Source: Candidatus Peregrinibacteria bacterium GW2011_GWF2_43_17 (GTDB lineage: Bacteria > Patescibacteriota > Gracilibacteria > UBA1369 > UBA12470). Taken from it: DNA of 64,000 nucleotides. Below, piece after piece: positions 44,703 through 53,382 of the stretch. The stretch covers positions 1-64,000 of the forward strand of contig LCFW01000005.1 in the NCBI GenBank assembly GCA_000999315.1, read 5' to 3'. The notes beneath the pieces were generated by a model. It saw only the letters and a program-made list of their open reading frames with translations, made no database searches and had not been told where the DNA came from. The translations under genes were made by a program, and so were the position numbers. Position 1 is the first letter of the stretch. Each line of letters starts with the position of its first letter.

Positions 44703-45467
44703 ATGGCAGGCGCATTCGTAGCGATGATAGTCACCTTGGGCATACCTTTGGTGATTTTGCTCGCAATATTGATAAAACAAATCAACGAATATGAAAGAGG
44801 CGTGATTTTCACACTTGGTAAATATTCGTCCACGAGACTTCCCGGTTGGAGCATCGTAATCCCGGTTTTTCAATCCATGAGGAAGGTTGATATTCGTATA
44901 AAAGCCGTAGACGTTCCAAACCAAGAAGCGATTACAAAAGACAACATCGCGGTCCAAATCAACGCAGTTATTTATTATAAAGTCGTAGATGCCGGCAAAG
45001 CCGTTATACAGGTTGAAAATTTTTATTATGCGACGAGCCAATTCGCTCAAACGACGATGAGAAATATCGTCGGCGAAGTTACGCTTGATCAATTATTGCA
45101 AAGCAGGGAGGAAATTTCAGAAAAAATTCAAAACTTGGTGGATAAAGTCACTTCTCAATGGGGTATCCAAATCGAAAACGTTGAACTGAAAGACATCGTT
45201 CTCCCGGACAACATGAAAAGAACGATCGCAAAACAAGCGGAGGCCGAAAGAGAAAGAAGAGCGGTAGTCATCCAATCCGAAGGAGAGGTCCAAGCCGCAG
45301 ACAATCTGTCAAAAGCCGCAAAAATACTTTCAGGGACGCCCGGCGCTTTACATCTAAGAACACTACATTCGATTAACGATCTGTCTTCCGATGAATCCAA
45401 TACGACAGTCTGGATGCTCCCGATAGAAGTACTCGAAGCATTCAAAAGCATAGCGACTAAAAAATGA
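44703..45467 (+). CDS. Slipin/stomatin-like SPFH membrane protein
   Basis: A 254-aa protein with one N-terminal membrane helix (about 5-24) and a band-7 domain. INEYERGVIFTLGKYSSTRLPGWSIVIPVFQSMRKVDIR, then AVIYYKVVDAGKAVIQVENF, TTMRNIVGEVTLDQLLQSREEIS and AKQAEAERERRAVVIQSEGE follow the prokaryotic slipin order exactly. It probably organises membrane microdomains. The usual NfeD partner is not adjacent. It overlaps aroE by 4 bp. Confidence 0.95.
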   Translation: MAGAFVAMIVTLGIPLVILLAILIKQINEYERGVIFTLGKYSSTRLPGWSIVIPVFQSMRKVDIRIKAVDVPNQEAITKDNIAVQINAVIYYKVVDAGKAVIQVENFYYATSQFAQTTMRNIVGEVTLDQLLQSREEISEKIQNLVDKVTSQWGIQIENVELKDIVLPDNMKRTIAKQAEAERERRAVVIQSEGEVQAADNLSKAAKILSGTPGALHLRTLHSINDLSSDESNTTVWMLPIEVLEAFKSIATKK

Positions 45468-46249
45468 TAAAAACATACGGCATAGTGGCGTACCCGGCAT
45501 CCCATTCTCTTTCTCCGGAGATGCACAACGCGGCATTCAAAGCGCTTAAAATCGGCGCCAAGTACCGCGTCTTCGACGTAAAACCCGAAAACTTTGGCGA
45601 CTTAATCAAAGATCTTCATAAGAATAAAATCGAAGGACTGAACGTCTCGATGCCTTACAAGGAGGAGGTTATACAATATTTGGATGGCATTGATCCAACT
45701 GCAAAAAAAATAGGAGCGGTTAATTGCATATATAAAAAAGGTAAAAAATATTACGGCGCAAATTACGACTGGAAAGGGATAGTGGAACCTCTCAAGAAAA
45801 TCACAAAACTGAAAGGTAAAAAAGTCCTTCTGCTCGGCGCCGGCGGCGCCGCCAAAGCGGCATGTTTCGGCTTGAAAAAAGAAGGCGCCAATGTATTTAT
45901 TCTCAATAGAACTTTCGCAACCGCAAAAGAACTTGCCAGAAAATACGGCTTCAAAGCCACCGAAACCGCCGACTCAATGCCCGATATCGTAATTAATTGC
46001 ACATCCGTCGGCTTCGAAAACCCCGAAGAGTCACCAATCAATCCGGAAGTGTTCAAAGACGCGGGTGTAGTCCTGGACATCATTTACGGGCACGAAACAA
46101 AGTTCGTTTCAGACGCAAAAGCCGCCGGGGTTAAGTTTATCATAACAGGAGAAGAGGTTCTCCTGCATCAAGGATACGCAACTTTTAAAAAATGGACCGG
46201 GTCAAAAGCACCAAGAGAAATCATGAAGAAATCCATAAGGAATTTTTGA
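45464..46249 (+). CDS. aroE: Shikimate dehydrogenase
   Basis: A 261-aa NADP-dependent enzyme of the shikimate pathway. YPASHSLSPEMHNAAF binds shikimate, LNVSMPYKEEV holds the catalytic lysine, and GAVNCIYKKGKKYYGANYDW gives the conserved Asn/Asp. LLLGAGGAAKAACFGLKKEGANVFILNRT is the NADP site. Other shikimate-pathway genes are not in the window. Translationally coupled to the slipin gene by a 4-bp overlap, although the functions look unrelated. Confidence 0.96.
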   Translation: MIKTYGIVAYPASHSLSPEMHNAAFKALKIGAKYRVFDVKPENFGDLIKDLHKNKIEGLNVSMPYKEEVIQYLDGIDPTAKKIGAVNCIYKKGKKYYGANYDWKGIVEPLKKITKLKGKKVLLLGAGGAAKAACFGLKKEGANVFILNRTFATAKELARKYGFKATETADSMPDIVINCTSVGFENPEESPINPEVFKDAGVVLDIIYGHETKFVSDAKAAGVKFIITGEEVLLHQGYATFKKWTGSKAPREIMKKSIRNF

Positions 46250-46375
46250 AAAACATTTGCGAAAACACCTGCAACGATCATCGATTCTCGAGGTCGTACC
46301 TGGCTGCCGACAGGCAGGCATGCTAGATCGAGAGAATCAGGAAGTGAAGCCGTTTGAGCAAATGTTTTTCAAAAA
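46243..46375. terminator. Long inverted repeat between convergent stop codons
   Basis: TTTTTGAAAAACATTTGC (46243-46260) has its exact 18-bp complement at 46358-46375. The arms cover the stop codons of both convergent genes (aroE and the membrane protein). Between them are a nested GATTCTCGA/TCGAGAGAATC near-palindrome and CTGCCGACAGGCAG. A bidirectional terminator or RNA end structure is the simplest reading; a small mobile palindrome is the alternative. Confidence 0.55.
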
Positions 46376-47154
46376 AACTCCCCACCCTTCACATCCTTTT
46401 TCACCGACAAAACATCTTTCCTCGTAATCTCCTCTTCTTGTCCGACCTCTTCGTCACGCCCGTATTTTATATATTTGCTCAAGAAATCTATCCCGTAAGC
46501 GTCATAAACGAATCTGTAACCCATTCCGACGAGTCCGTTCATAAGTCCGAGCATCATCCAAATAACCGGCAAAGCCGCAAATAAAAGAATCGAAGTATTT
46601 TGACCTGCCATAATATACAACGCGAAATTTATAGCACTCGCGAAAATCAACCCAAAGACCGTACTGTAAACGCCAAGCAAGGCATATTTCGCATCGGACA
46701 AAATTTCCAAAATCAGAGAGCTGGCGATTATGCTTACCAAAATTTGCAAAGCAGCGACATAAGCCATCATCTCAACGCTCACGCCCGAAACTATTATATA
46801 AACCGGTGCCATTAAGATTAAGATGGCAAGATTTATCGCGAAAACCTGATATAAAGTCGAAAACAAAGATTTGTATTTGCCTTTATCCGTGAGTCCGATC
46901 AAAAGACAACTTATCGTATTCGATAAACACGAACTCAAAAAAGTCACGGCCATAAACACGAAAACCACAAGAGGGTTCAACGTCCCACCTCCATCTTCAC
47001 TCGCGAATCCGGAAAAAATACTCGCTCCCAAAAGTACTGATATCAGAAGCACCATCGTGCCCATAACCCCACCTCCAAGTCCGCAAACAGCCCTAAGTCC
47101 CAACATCAAAAGAGTGACCTTTCGTGGTCCCAAAATTGTTTGTGTATCAGCCAT
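46369..47154 (-). CDS. Polytopic membrane protein, unknown
   Basis: A 261-aa protein with about six hydrophobic segments, beginning near residue 12, and a charged C-terminal tail (KYIKYGRDEEVGQEEEITRKDV). It is followed on the same strand upstream by lspA, with a 4-bp gap, so the two are probably co-transcribed. The layout resembles Yip1-like proteins, but no signature was recognised. Confidence 0.7.
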   Translation of the reverse strand: MADTQTILGPRKVTLLMLGLRAVCGLGGGVMGTMVLLISVLLGASIFSGFASEDGGGTLNPLVVFVFMAVTFLSSCLSNTISCLLIGLTDKGKYKSLFSTLYQVFAINLAILILMAPVYIIVSGVSVEMMAYVAALQILVSIIASSLILEILSDAKYALLGVYSTVFGLIFASAINFALYIMAGQNTSILLFAALPVIWMMLGLMNGLVGMGYRFVYDAYGIDFLSKYIKYGRDEEVGQEEEITRKDVLSVKKDVKGGEFF

Positions 47155-47158
47155 AATG

Positions 47159-47620
47159 TTATTTTTTATTTTTACCGAGAACTATTTTATCAAAAAAAAT
47201 CAAAAGAGCTAATGCTCCGCAAAATATGGCGCTGTCCGCGATGTTAAAAGATGGCCACTTCCACACGGAAATAAAATCCCTCACGTATCCGTAAACAATC
47301 CTGTCGTACAGGTTGCCGAGCGCTCCTCCCAATATCAAACCGGCTACAACCAACCCGAAACTTTTATTCAAATCAAAATTTCTAAAAACGAAATACGTAA
47401 ATCCGACGATTAAGATCGAAGTCAGAAAAACAGACGCCAAAACGGGTACGGGTAAACTGAATGCGATCCCGACATTTTCGCCATAATAAAATCCGAAAAA
47501 ATTATTGATGAAAGCGACGTTTATTCCATAAGTGAATTTTTTTACAAAAAAATCCAAAACGAAAACACAGATCGATACGGCCAACATCAGATACAAGCTT
47601 TTTAAAATGGACTTTTGCAT
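47159..47620 (-). CDS. lspA: Lipoprotein signal peptidase
   Basis: A 153-aa four-helix membrane aspartyl protease that cleaves prolipoproteins. GNLYDRIVYGYVRDFI carries the first catalytic aspartate, and FNIADSAIFCGALALLI the second. The N-terminal YGINVAFINNFFGFYYGENVGIAFS contains the conserved NxGxAFS-like segment. Its presence implies lipobox lipoproteins in this organism. It sits first in a two-gene unit with a membrane protein. Confidence 0.94.
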   Translation of the reverse strand: MQKSILKSLYLMLAVSICVFVLDFFVKKFTYGINVAFINNFFGFYYGENVGIAFSLPVPVLASVFLTSILIVGFTYFVFRNFDLNKSFGLVVAGLILGGALGNLYDRIVYGYVRDFISVWKWPSFNIADSAIFCGALALLIFFDKIVLGKNKK

Positions 47621-47681
47621 ACAGCCATTCTACCCCTTCGGTGCAAAAACGAGTATGTTGTATAATTTAACAGATTAGAGG

Positions 47682-47699
47682 GGCCGTCCCGGGACGGCC
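47682..47699. repeat. Intergenic copy of the 18-bp GC-rich palindrome
   Basis: GGCCGTCCCGGGACGGCC, identical to the core inside the two HNH genes, here in the gap between lspA and an unknown gene. It is flanked by direct repeats of CAGATTAGAG-type sequence on both sides. Confidence 0.85.
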
Positions 47700-47753
47700 T
47701 AGTCAGATTAGAGTTGACCAGTCCGCCAAAAACGTTTTTATATGTCAAGCATG

Positions 47754-47782
47754 TTGCAAGACGTCCGCGAAAATGTTATAAT
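47754..47782 (+). promoter_or_regulatory. Consensus-like promoter for the gene at 47804
   Basis: TTGCAA (47754-47759), 17-bp spacer, TATAAT (47777-47782) with an extended TGT. It is followed by ATAAAGATTAAAAAAACAAAA and the ATG at 47804, a very short A-rich leader without Shine-Dalgarno. The same -10 plus leader is seen at 62150. Confidence 0.75.
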
Positions 47783-47803
47783 ATAAAGATTAAAAAAACA
47801 AAA

Positions 47804-48487
47804 ATGTTCAAACCAAACAGATTAGTCTGGAAGGAAAAAGCCGCCTCGAAAGGTTTAAACAATCTTACATTAGCGCAAGAGGCGAGTGCGGAGTCGAGCA
47901 AACGATGGGCTAGGATCTTGGGCAGATTTACAAAAAAACTTAGCGATGGAGCGGATAGAGCGGCGATAGGGTCGGTAGAGGTTGCCGGCAGAACCGCATA
48001 CGAAATCATTAGGCATACAACCCAAACGGCAAGGGGACTTGTCAGAAACACGCTCGCCCCATTGACGGTTTTGGATAGCGATAAAACATTTTGGGCGAAA
48101 ACATGGGACGCCTTGAAAGAGGTCCCGTATTCCGTTGTTGGAAGAAATTTGGGGAATATTGGATACGGTCTCGCCGGCATAGGAGGATCGTTGCTCGGGG
48201 TCGGATTTGATAAAGAAAAGAAGCTCCCGACGATACGAAGAAGCGTTGGGCTTGCGGGCTTGGGATGGAAACTGCTTGGCGGCTCGAAAGATGTTGCCAC
48301 TTCTTTATATGGAGCTGATGCCATAAACGCACATACCGAAGCCGCCGAAGATGATGCCGATATGCATGAAACGATAGGAGCGAGAGTTATCATGTTCCCG
48401 GGACACTTCAGGGCAAAAGATGCGGAAGGCGCCAAAAAAACCGCCGCCACCACCCCGAAGAAAAAAGAAGAAAAAAAGGCAGCATAA
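47804..48487 (+). CDS. Hypothetical protein, lineage-specific
   Basis: 227 aa from ATG 47804; the longer ORF-track start at 47714 is a TTG upstream of the promoter. The N-terminal half is helical and basic. The middle is glycine-rich and amphipathic (NLGNIGYGLAGIGGSLLGVG), and the tail is Lys/Ala-rich (TTPKKKEEKKAA). No signal peptide, no recognised domain. It has one of the best promoters in the window, so it is probably well expressed. A long antisense ORF (47776-48534) is a shadow. Confidence 0.65.
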   Translation: MFKPNRLVWKEKAASKGLNNLTLAQEASAESSKRWARILGRFTKKLSDGADRAAIGSVEVAGRTAYEIIRHTTQTARGLVRNTLAPLTVLDSDKTFWAKTWDALKEVPYSVVGRNLGNIGYGLAGIGGSLLGVGFDKEKKLPTIRRSVGLAGLGWKLLGGSKDVATSLYGADAINAHTEAAEDDADMHETIGARVIMFPGHFRAKDAEGAKKTAATTPKKKEEKKAA

Positions 48488-48532
48488 TTAAATCTTGCCC
48501 CATCCCTTCTCGCTGTGTACTGTGTACTCATC

Positions 48533-49762
48533 ATGCGAAAAGGTTACGAACAAGTCGACCATCTTCTTCTTATAACGGTTTTCGCCTTGCTGGTTGTAGG
48601 GATAATAATGATCACGAGCATCGGGGTCCCGAAATCCATTCAATTATCGGCTCCGGACGTGCTTTACCCGAACTGCAGTGATTCCGCTGTTGACTGTTAT
48701 TTGGTTTTGAAAAAACATTTGATAAGAGTCGCGATAGGGGTGATTGCTTTTTTGGCGGCATTGAAAATCAATTACAGATTTTGGGACAAAGTGGCCACGG
48801 CGATATTCTTGGGATCGATAGGACTTCTCATAGCGGTATTCATCTTCGGATCCGCAAATAATACGATAGCTCAAAGTTGGATAAATGTCGGGATACCGTT
48901 TTTGAACTCGATTCAGCCATCCGAAGTGGCGAAATTCGGGCTGGTCGTATATCTGGCGGTTTGGATAACTCGGCGGATGGAAAAACGCGACGGGCTGGAT
49001 GACTGGAAGCAAGGATTTTTTTCTTTCGCGATAATTTCCGGGCTGATATTGCTACCTGTTATGGCGCAACCGGACCTGGGTTCAAGTTTGGTATTGGCGA
49101 CGATAGCGGGAGGGATGTATTTCGTGGGAGGAGCTCCGATAAAACAGATACTTGCGGGCATCGGCATAGCGGCATTTTTTTCATTGATAGCGATGATTAG
49201 CGTTGATTATATAAATGAAAGATTCATGGGATTTATCGCGCCCGGGGATCATTGCGAAGAAAGTTATTGTTGGCAGGCGGAACAATCGAGAATAGCTATC
49301 GGTAGCGGTGGATTGTGGGGCAAAGGATTGACGCAAGGAATACAAAAATCTTACTGGCTTCCGCAGGCATCCGATGATTTTATTTTCGCGGCTTCGGCGG
49401 AAGAATTGGGATTTTTTAGGATTATTTTTGTGCTTATCGGATACGCGATTATCGGATATAGAGGGTTCCAAATTTCGGCACACGCTCCGACAAAATTCGC
49501 TTCGCTTCTGGCGGCGGGCATGACAATATGGATAACGGCACAAGCGTTTTTAAATATCATGGTAAACACTTCACTCTTTCCGATTACCGGCATCACCCTC
49601 CCATTTATCAGTTATGGAGGCTCTTCGATGCTAACTTCGATGCTTGCAATCGGTGTACTTTTAAATATATCAAAATATACGACAAACCATGCGTATACTA
49701 CTAACGGGAGGCGGCACAGCGGGGCACATCATCCCCAATATCGCCGTTTCGGAAGAGCTTAA
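48533..49762 (+). CDS. ftsW: FtsW/RodA/SpoVE family peptidoglycan polymerase
   Basis: I take the ATG at 48533 (MRKGYEQVDHLLL), giving 409 aa. About ten membrane helices. FLNSIQPSEVAKFGLVVYLA is the conserved SEDS core, QPDLGSSLVLATIAGGMYFVGG contains the catalytic-type aspartate, and WGKGLTQGIQKSYWLPQASDDFIFAASAEELGF is the SEDS loop. PITGITLPFISYGGSSML ends the fold. FtsW is favoured over RodA by the adjacent murG. The 74-bp overlap with murG adds an unusual polar tail. Confidence 0.9.
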   Translation: MRKGYEQVDHLLLITVFALLVVGIIMITSIGVPKSIQLSAPDVLYPNCSDSAVDCYLVLKKHLIRVAIGVIAFLAALKINYRFWDKVATAIFLGSIGLLIAVFIFGSANNTIAQSWINVGIPFLNSIQPSEVAKFGLVVYLAVWITRRMEKRDGLDDWKQGFFSFAIISGLILLPVMAQPDLGSSLVLATIAGGMYFVGGAPIKQILAGIGIAAFFSLIAMISVDYINERFMGFIAPGDHCEESYCWQAEQSRIAIGSGGLWGKGLTQGIQKSYWLPQASDDFIFAASAEELGFFRIIFVLIGYAIIGYRGFQISAHAPTKFASLLAAGMTIWITAQAFLNIMVNTSLFPITGITLPFISYGGSSMLTSMLAIGVLLNISKYTTNHAYTTNGRRHSGAHHPQYRRFGRA

Positions 49763-50771
49763 AAAACATTCGCACGATCTCGAGCTTCTTTACATAGGTT
49801 CGAAAAACGAACTGGATAAAGAAATCGTCGAGAGTGCCGGCATAAAATTCAAATCCATACATGCCGGTAAATTAAGGCGTTACTTTTCGTTTGAAAATTT
49901 TGTCGATATGTTCAAGGTGCCGATGGGATTTTTTGAATCTTTTAAAATAATTAAAAAATTCAACCCGGATATAATCTTCTCAAAAGGCGGCTACGTCGCA
50001 GTCCCTGTTGTTTTAGCCGGCAAACTTTTAAAAAAGAAAATAATCATACACGAATCGGACGCCAACTTCGGCTTGGCATCAAGAATCACGGGCCTCTTCG
50101 CAAACAAAATCTTAACCTCTTACGAAGAAACCGGATGCAAAAACAAAAAAGTGCAATTCGTAGGTTGCCCGATCCGTCCGGAAGTTATCAAGGGCGCAAA
50201 AGAAGAAGGTTACAAGATAACAGGTTTCCATCACGGCAAGCCGACAATTTTGGTTATGGGCGGAAGCCTCGGGGCAATGAAAATCAACACGGTTGTTTGG
50301 TCCGCGCTATCTCAACTCATTCCTCATTACCAAATCGTTCACATATGCGGCAAAGGCAAAAGCGCAAAGGTTTTCTCGGACTTTCTCCTGGAGAAATTAA
50401 AAGACCACTACGTCGAATATGAATATGTTGATAAAGAATTAAAACACTTTTACGCAATCGCCGACATCATAATCAGCCGTGCCGGTGCAAACAGTTTGGC
50501 GGAAATAGAAACCACGGGCGCGCCGACAATAATCGTTCCGCTCCCGGGCAAATATTCTCGCGGCGACCAACTCGAAAACGCGAAAGCTTTCAGAAACAAG
50601 GACAAGCGCAGATACAAAATCATCAAAAACGAAAAACTCACATCAAGGCTTCTTGTCGAAACTATCAACGAACTTACAAAAGAAAAAAAACGACCGGTTT
50701 ATAAAGAGTTGTTCTTGGAACCGACAAGAAAAATAGCGACAACGATCAAATCGTTGGCGACTACTGCCTGA
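49689..50771 (+). CDS. murG: MurG, lipid II synthase
   Basis: A 360-aa GT28 enzyme that adds GlcNAc to lipid I. ILLTGGGTAGHIIPNIAV is the lipid-I-side glycine loop. VMGGSLGAMKIN starts the UDP-GlcNAc domain, and ISRAGANSLAEIETTGAPTIIVPLPGKYSRGDQLENAKAF is the donor-binding signature. The ATG lies 74 bp inside ftsW, with no visible Shine-Dalgarno, so translation is coupled. The 3' end overlaps a convergent gene by 11 bp. Confidence 0.96.
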   Translation: MRILLTGGGTAGHIIPNIAVSEELKKHSHDLELLYIGSKNELDKEIVESAGIKFKSIHAGKLRRYFSFENFVDMFKVPMGFFESFKIIKKFNPDIIFSKGGYVAVPVVLAGKLLKKKIIIHESDANFGLASRITGLFANKILTSYEETGCKNKKVQFVGCPIRPEVIKGAKEEGYKITGFHHGKPTILVMGGSLGAMKINTVVWSALSQLIPHYQIVHICGKGKSAKVFSDFLLEKLKDHYVEYEYVDKELKHFYAIADIIISRAGANSLAEIETTGAPTIIVPLPGKYSRGDQLENAKAFRNKDKRRYKIIKNEKLTSRLLVETINELTKEKKRPVYKELFLEPTRKIATTIKSLATTA

Positions 50772-51411
50772 CCTCAATTTGTTTTAAAACATCACCGGAG
50801 AGCGTAATACCTTTATTGCGAAAGAAATCATTTATTACGGAATTTATCCTGTCTATAGTGGCACTGATTCTTTCTAGATTATCAGAATCGTTCTCAATGT
50901 TTCCAAGAGCCGCTCCTATCATTGCTTCGGTATATTTTTTAAATTCGGGATCGCCGATACCGTTAACAACGTCTTCGTTTACAAAAAACATTCTGGGTAT
51001 GTTATAAATACCGAGTATCCTTTCCGCCTGGCCCCATTCTGCCGAATGGGCATGAATCTGCGCATACTCGTCTTGGTTTATAAATTGGTTATTGGAAAGT
51101 TTTTCAAGAAGGGCGGGAGGCATTGTGTCTTTAACAAAAATTGTCGAAAGATCCTTCCCATAACCCCCCGGCCACTCGATATGCTGATTGCCCATATAAA
51201 AAAGTTTTTTTTCTTTTTTAGCCTGATCCCACATTAATAACTTTTTCATTAGTGCGTTCTTATACATTGGGAAGCTTACTGTCGGAGAACTTCTCGCTTG
51301 GTTCAGTAAATCTTTCAACTCAATTAATCTGGACTCAAAAGATCTCTCAGCTTGTTCGCCGGTTTTTTCCCGATCTGACTGAGGAGATTCGACTGACGCC
51401 GATTGAGACAT
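50761..51411 (-). CDS. Hypothetical protein
   Basis: 216 aa, acidic-to-neutral and mostly helical, with a Ser/Glu-rich N-terminal stretch (SQSASVESPQSDREKTGEQ) that looks disordered. No signal peptide or known motif. It is a single-gene unit convergent with murG (11-bp overlap); 160 bp upstream separates it from a divergent cluster. Confidence 0.6.
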   Translation of the reverse strand: MSQSASVESPQSDREKTGEQAERSFESRLIELKDLLNQARSSPTVSFPMYKNALMKKLLMWDQAKKEKKLFYMGNQHIEWPGGYGKDLSTIFVKDTMPPALLEKLSNNQFINQDEYAQIHAHSAEWGQAERILGIYNIPRMFFVNEDVVNGIGDPEFKKYTEAMIGAALGNIENDSDNLERISATIDRINSVINDFFRNKGITLSGDVLKQIEVRQ

Positions 51412-51570
51412 GAAAAATATAATTAATTCATTTAATCATACCGCAATCCGGGCAATACGTCAACCTGGCTATAAGTAATTTCCGCAACAAAACATACCTT
51501 GCAAAATACCCCAAACCCTCCTAAACTTAATAAACCAAGGATCCACAAGCGCTCATTTAAAACCACTCCG

Positions 51571-51798
51571 ATGTATTGGCTCATAACAATTCATTCGATT
51601 TCTATCGCATTCATGGGTCTCTCGGCATGGCTCATGATACGGTATTTAAGAAAGTACAAGGTCCCCGAATCTCACTATCAAAGATTATGGGGATTTTTTA
51701 GAATAAAATACTTGCTGTGGATTTATGCGTTCTCGGTGGTCGGCTGGGGCGCCTTAAGCATAACTATTTTTTACGCACTCGAGTCAAAATGGCTATAG
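51571..51798 (+). CDS. Small two-helix membrane protein
   Basis: 75 aa from ATG 51571 (MYWLITIHSISIAFMG); the ORF-track start at 51499 is TTG. Two membrane helices (about 4-22 and 50-70) flank a basic loop. It overlaps the PH-domain gene by 10 bp and heads the 51571-54669 cluster. Function unknown. Confidence 0.6.
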   Translation: MYWLITIHSISIAFMGLSAWLMIRYLRKYKVPESHYQRLWGFFRIKYLLWIYAFSVVGWGALSITIFYALESKWL

Positions 51799-52412
51799 AC
51801 AACACAAACAAGTGTTTTCACGGGCAACAAAGAGAAGAAATTCTCATCTATATGACGAGAAAACATTGGATGGTTTTGTTGCCGATATTTATGGAATTCC
51901 TGGTTGTGTTCGCGATTATAACGGGAGCGATATTAACGGCGATACCGTTTTTCGGTGCGGGGATCGGCAATTTTCTCGGGTTTCTGATAATTGGCGGGAT
52001 GGTGATCATTACGGTATGGATACATTACCTTTTTATCGAATTTCTAAATAACTTCCTCGATACGGCGATAGTTACGAATTACAGAGTGTTGAAAATCGAG
52101 AAAAGCTTATTTCTCAAAAACAACATGGACATGGTGGATTTGCATGAAATTCAAGATATAAAGAAAATGCAAGACGGGATAATGGAAAACCTTTTTAATT
52201 ATGGTAAACTCGTGATCGTAGTGCCCACGATGCTTGAACCGCTGGTGTTGAACTCCATCCCGGATCCGGAAAGATTTTTCAGAAAAGTGAATAACGCGAA
52301 AAGGGACTACATATACGAGCGACAACAACGAAAACTGACTGCGCTCACCCAAAACCAAAGATTACCATTAGACATCTTTACAAATGAAATTTCCGGGGCA
52401 ACAAGAGCATGA
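51789..52412 (+). CDS. Bacterial PH-domain membrane protein 1
   Basis: 207 aa from ATG 51789 (MAIDNTNKCFHGQQREE). EILIYMTRKHWMVLLP leads into two membrane helices (about 30-75), followed by a bPH2-like domain (TAIVTNYRVLKIEKSLFLKNNMDMVDLHEIQDIKKMQDGIMENLFNYGKLVIV). It is paired with a second similar gene (28-bp overlap). Such pairs are common in small genomes and lack a fixed role. Confidence 0.8.
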   Translation: MAIDNTNKCFHGQQREEILIYMTRKHWMVLLPIFMEFLVVFAIITGAILTAIPFFGAGIGNFLGFLIIGGMVIITVWIHYLFIEFLNNFLDTAIVTNYRVLKIEKSLFLKNNMDMVDLHEIQDIKKMQDGIMENLFNYGKLVIVVPTMLEPLVLNSIPDPERFFRKVNNAKRDYIYERQQRKLTALTQNQRLPLDIFTNEISGATRA

Positions 52413-52911
52413 GAAGATAGAGTTTCTGGTGAGAAAACACTGGATAGTTGATGTTAAAATCATGCTACTTATTTTTACTTTATACTTGCTTCCGGCAATG
52501 TTCTTTTTAAGCGCGCTTATAATTTATTGGCCGGATTTTTTTGGCGCATGGAGCGGTCCGATAACGACAGCCTTTTTGATATATCTGTTATTTGCGGGAT
52601 TGGGACTTTATATAAAATGGTTGAGCGAAGAACTTGATCTCATGGTGGTCACAAATTTGAGGATTATAAATCTGGATCAAGTCGGATTTATGGAACGTAC
52701 GGTTTCCGAAGCGAGTTTGATGCAAATACAAGACGTGAAAGGAATAGAAAAAGGGTTGCTGAACAACATTTTGAATTATGGCAGTCTGCAAATCAGGACT
52801 GCGGCGGACAAAGTGGTATTTCACATAGACGACATCCCTTATCCTTTCAGAACGGCGAGAGATATACTTGCACTGATGGATAAAATGGGTGCTAACACGA
52901 ATCCTTCATGA
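52384..52911 (+). CDS. Bacterial PH-domain membrane protein 2
   Basis: A 175-aa paralog-like neighbour. IEFLVRKHWIVDVKIML precedes two membrane helices, then the PH-like fold with DLMVVTNLRIINLDQVGFMERTVSEASLMQIQDVKGIEKGLLNNILNYGSLQIRT. The strings LMQIQDVKGIEKGLLNNILNYG and LHEIQDIKKMQDGIMENLFNYG show that it shares the fold of the gene before it. It overlaps the LemA-like gene by 4 bp. Confidence 0.8.
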   Translation: MKFPGQQEHEKIEFLVRKHWIVDVKIMLLIFTLYLLPAMFFLSALIIYWPDFFGAWSGPITTAFLIYLLFAGLGLYIKWLSEELDLMVVTNLRIINLDQVGFMERTVSEASLMQIQDVKGIEKGLLNNILNYGSLQIRTAADKVVFHIDDIPYPFRTARDILALMDKMGANTNPS

Positions 52912-53381
52912 TGAAAATACTTGTAATATCAACGGTTATAACTCTTCTTCTGCTTTTCGGGCTGACCCTGCTCAATGTTTTATTACAGTATAAAAATAAA
53001 GCCAACGCCGCTTGGACCGAACTTGAAAACGCTTTTATTAAAAGAAGAGATATGGTACCGCTACTTCTTGAATCGGCACGCATCGAGGATCCGAGATGGA
53101 CCGTTTTGAAAGATAAACGTGGGGAGCTTTTAAACAACCAAATCGAAAAAAACAAAAGGCTCGAACTCGAAAAACAGTTCGGCAACGCAATATCCGCATT
53201 TATCGCAATAGCGGATGGGAATAAAGATTCGGTATTTCAAGAAGCAAAAAAAGATCTCATGAAAGACATCCACGATGAAATTAATCCTGCGATGCAAAAA
53301 TATTTGGATTATTCGGAGGAATTTAATGATAAATTGAGAAAGTTCCCATATATTATTGCGGCAAAAATTTTCAGACCCTAG
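52908..53381 (+). CDS. LemA-like membrane-anchored protein
   Basis: 157 aa with an N-terminal membrane helix (about 3-24) and a helical-bundle body. LLNVLLQYKNKANAAWTELENAFIKRRDMVPLLLESA resembles the LemA opening (VxxWxxVxxxLxxRxDLIPNLV), and IISAKIFRP-like IAAKIFRP matches the family end. It is shorter than typical LemA and divergent in the middle. It may be an outer-face scaffold, with the PH proteins as neighbours. Confidence 0.65.
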   Translation: MMKILVISTVITLLLLFGLTLLNVLLQYKNKANAAWTELENAFIKRRDMVPLLLESARIEDPRWTVLKDKRGELLNNQIEKNKRLELEKQFGNAISAFIAIADGNKDSVFQEAKKDLMKDIHDEINPAMQKYLDYSEEFNDKLRKFPYIIAAKIFRP

Positions 53382-53382
53382 G

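Noticed and set aside
46262-46357. CRISPR-like or tRNA-like structure between aroE and the membrane protein
   Set aside because: There are no repeated spacers and no cloverleaf with an acceptor stem or TTCGA arm in order; simple nested inverted repeats explain it. No CRISPR array, tRNA or rRNA was seen anywhere in the window.
47776-48534. 252-aa antisense ORF opposite the gene at 47804
   Set aside because: It runs through the consensus promoter and the A-rich leader of the plus gene and has no start context; composition (FFSSFFFGVVAAVFLAPSAS) is that of a reverse-frame shadow.
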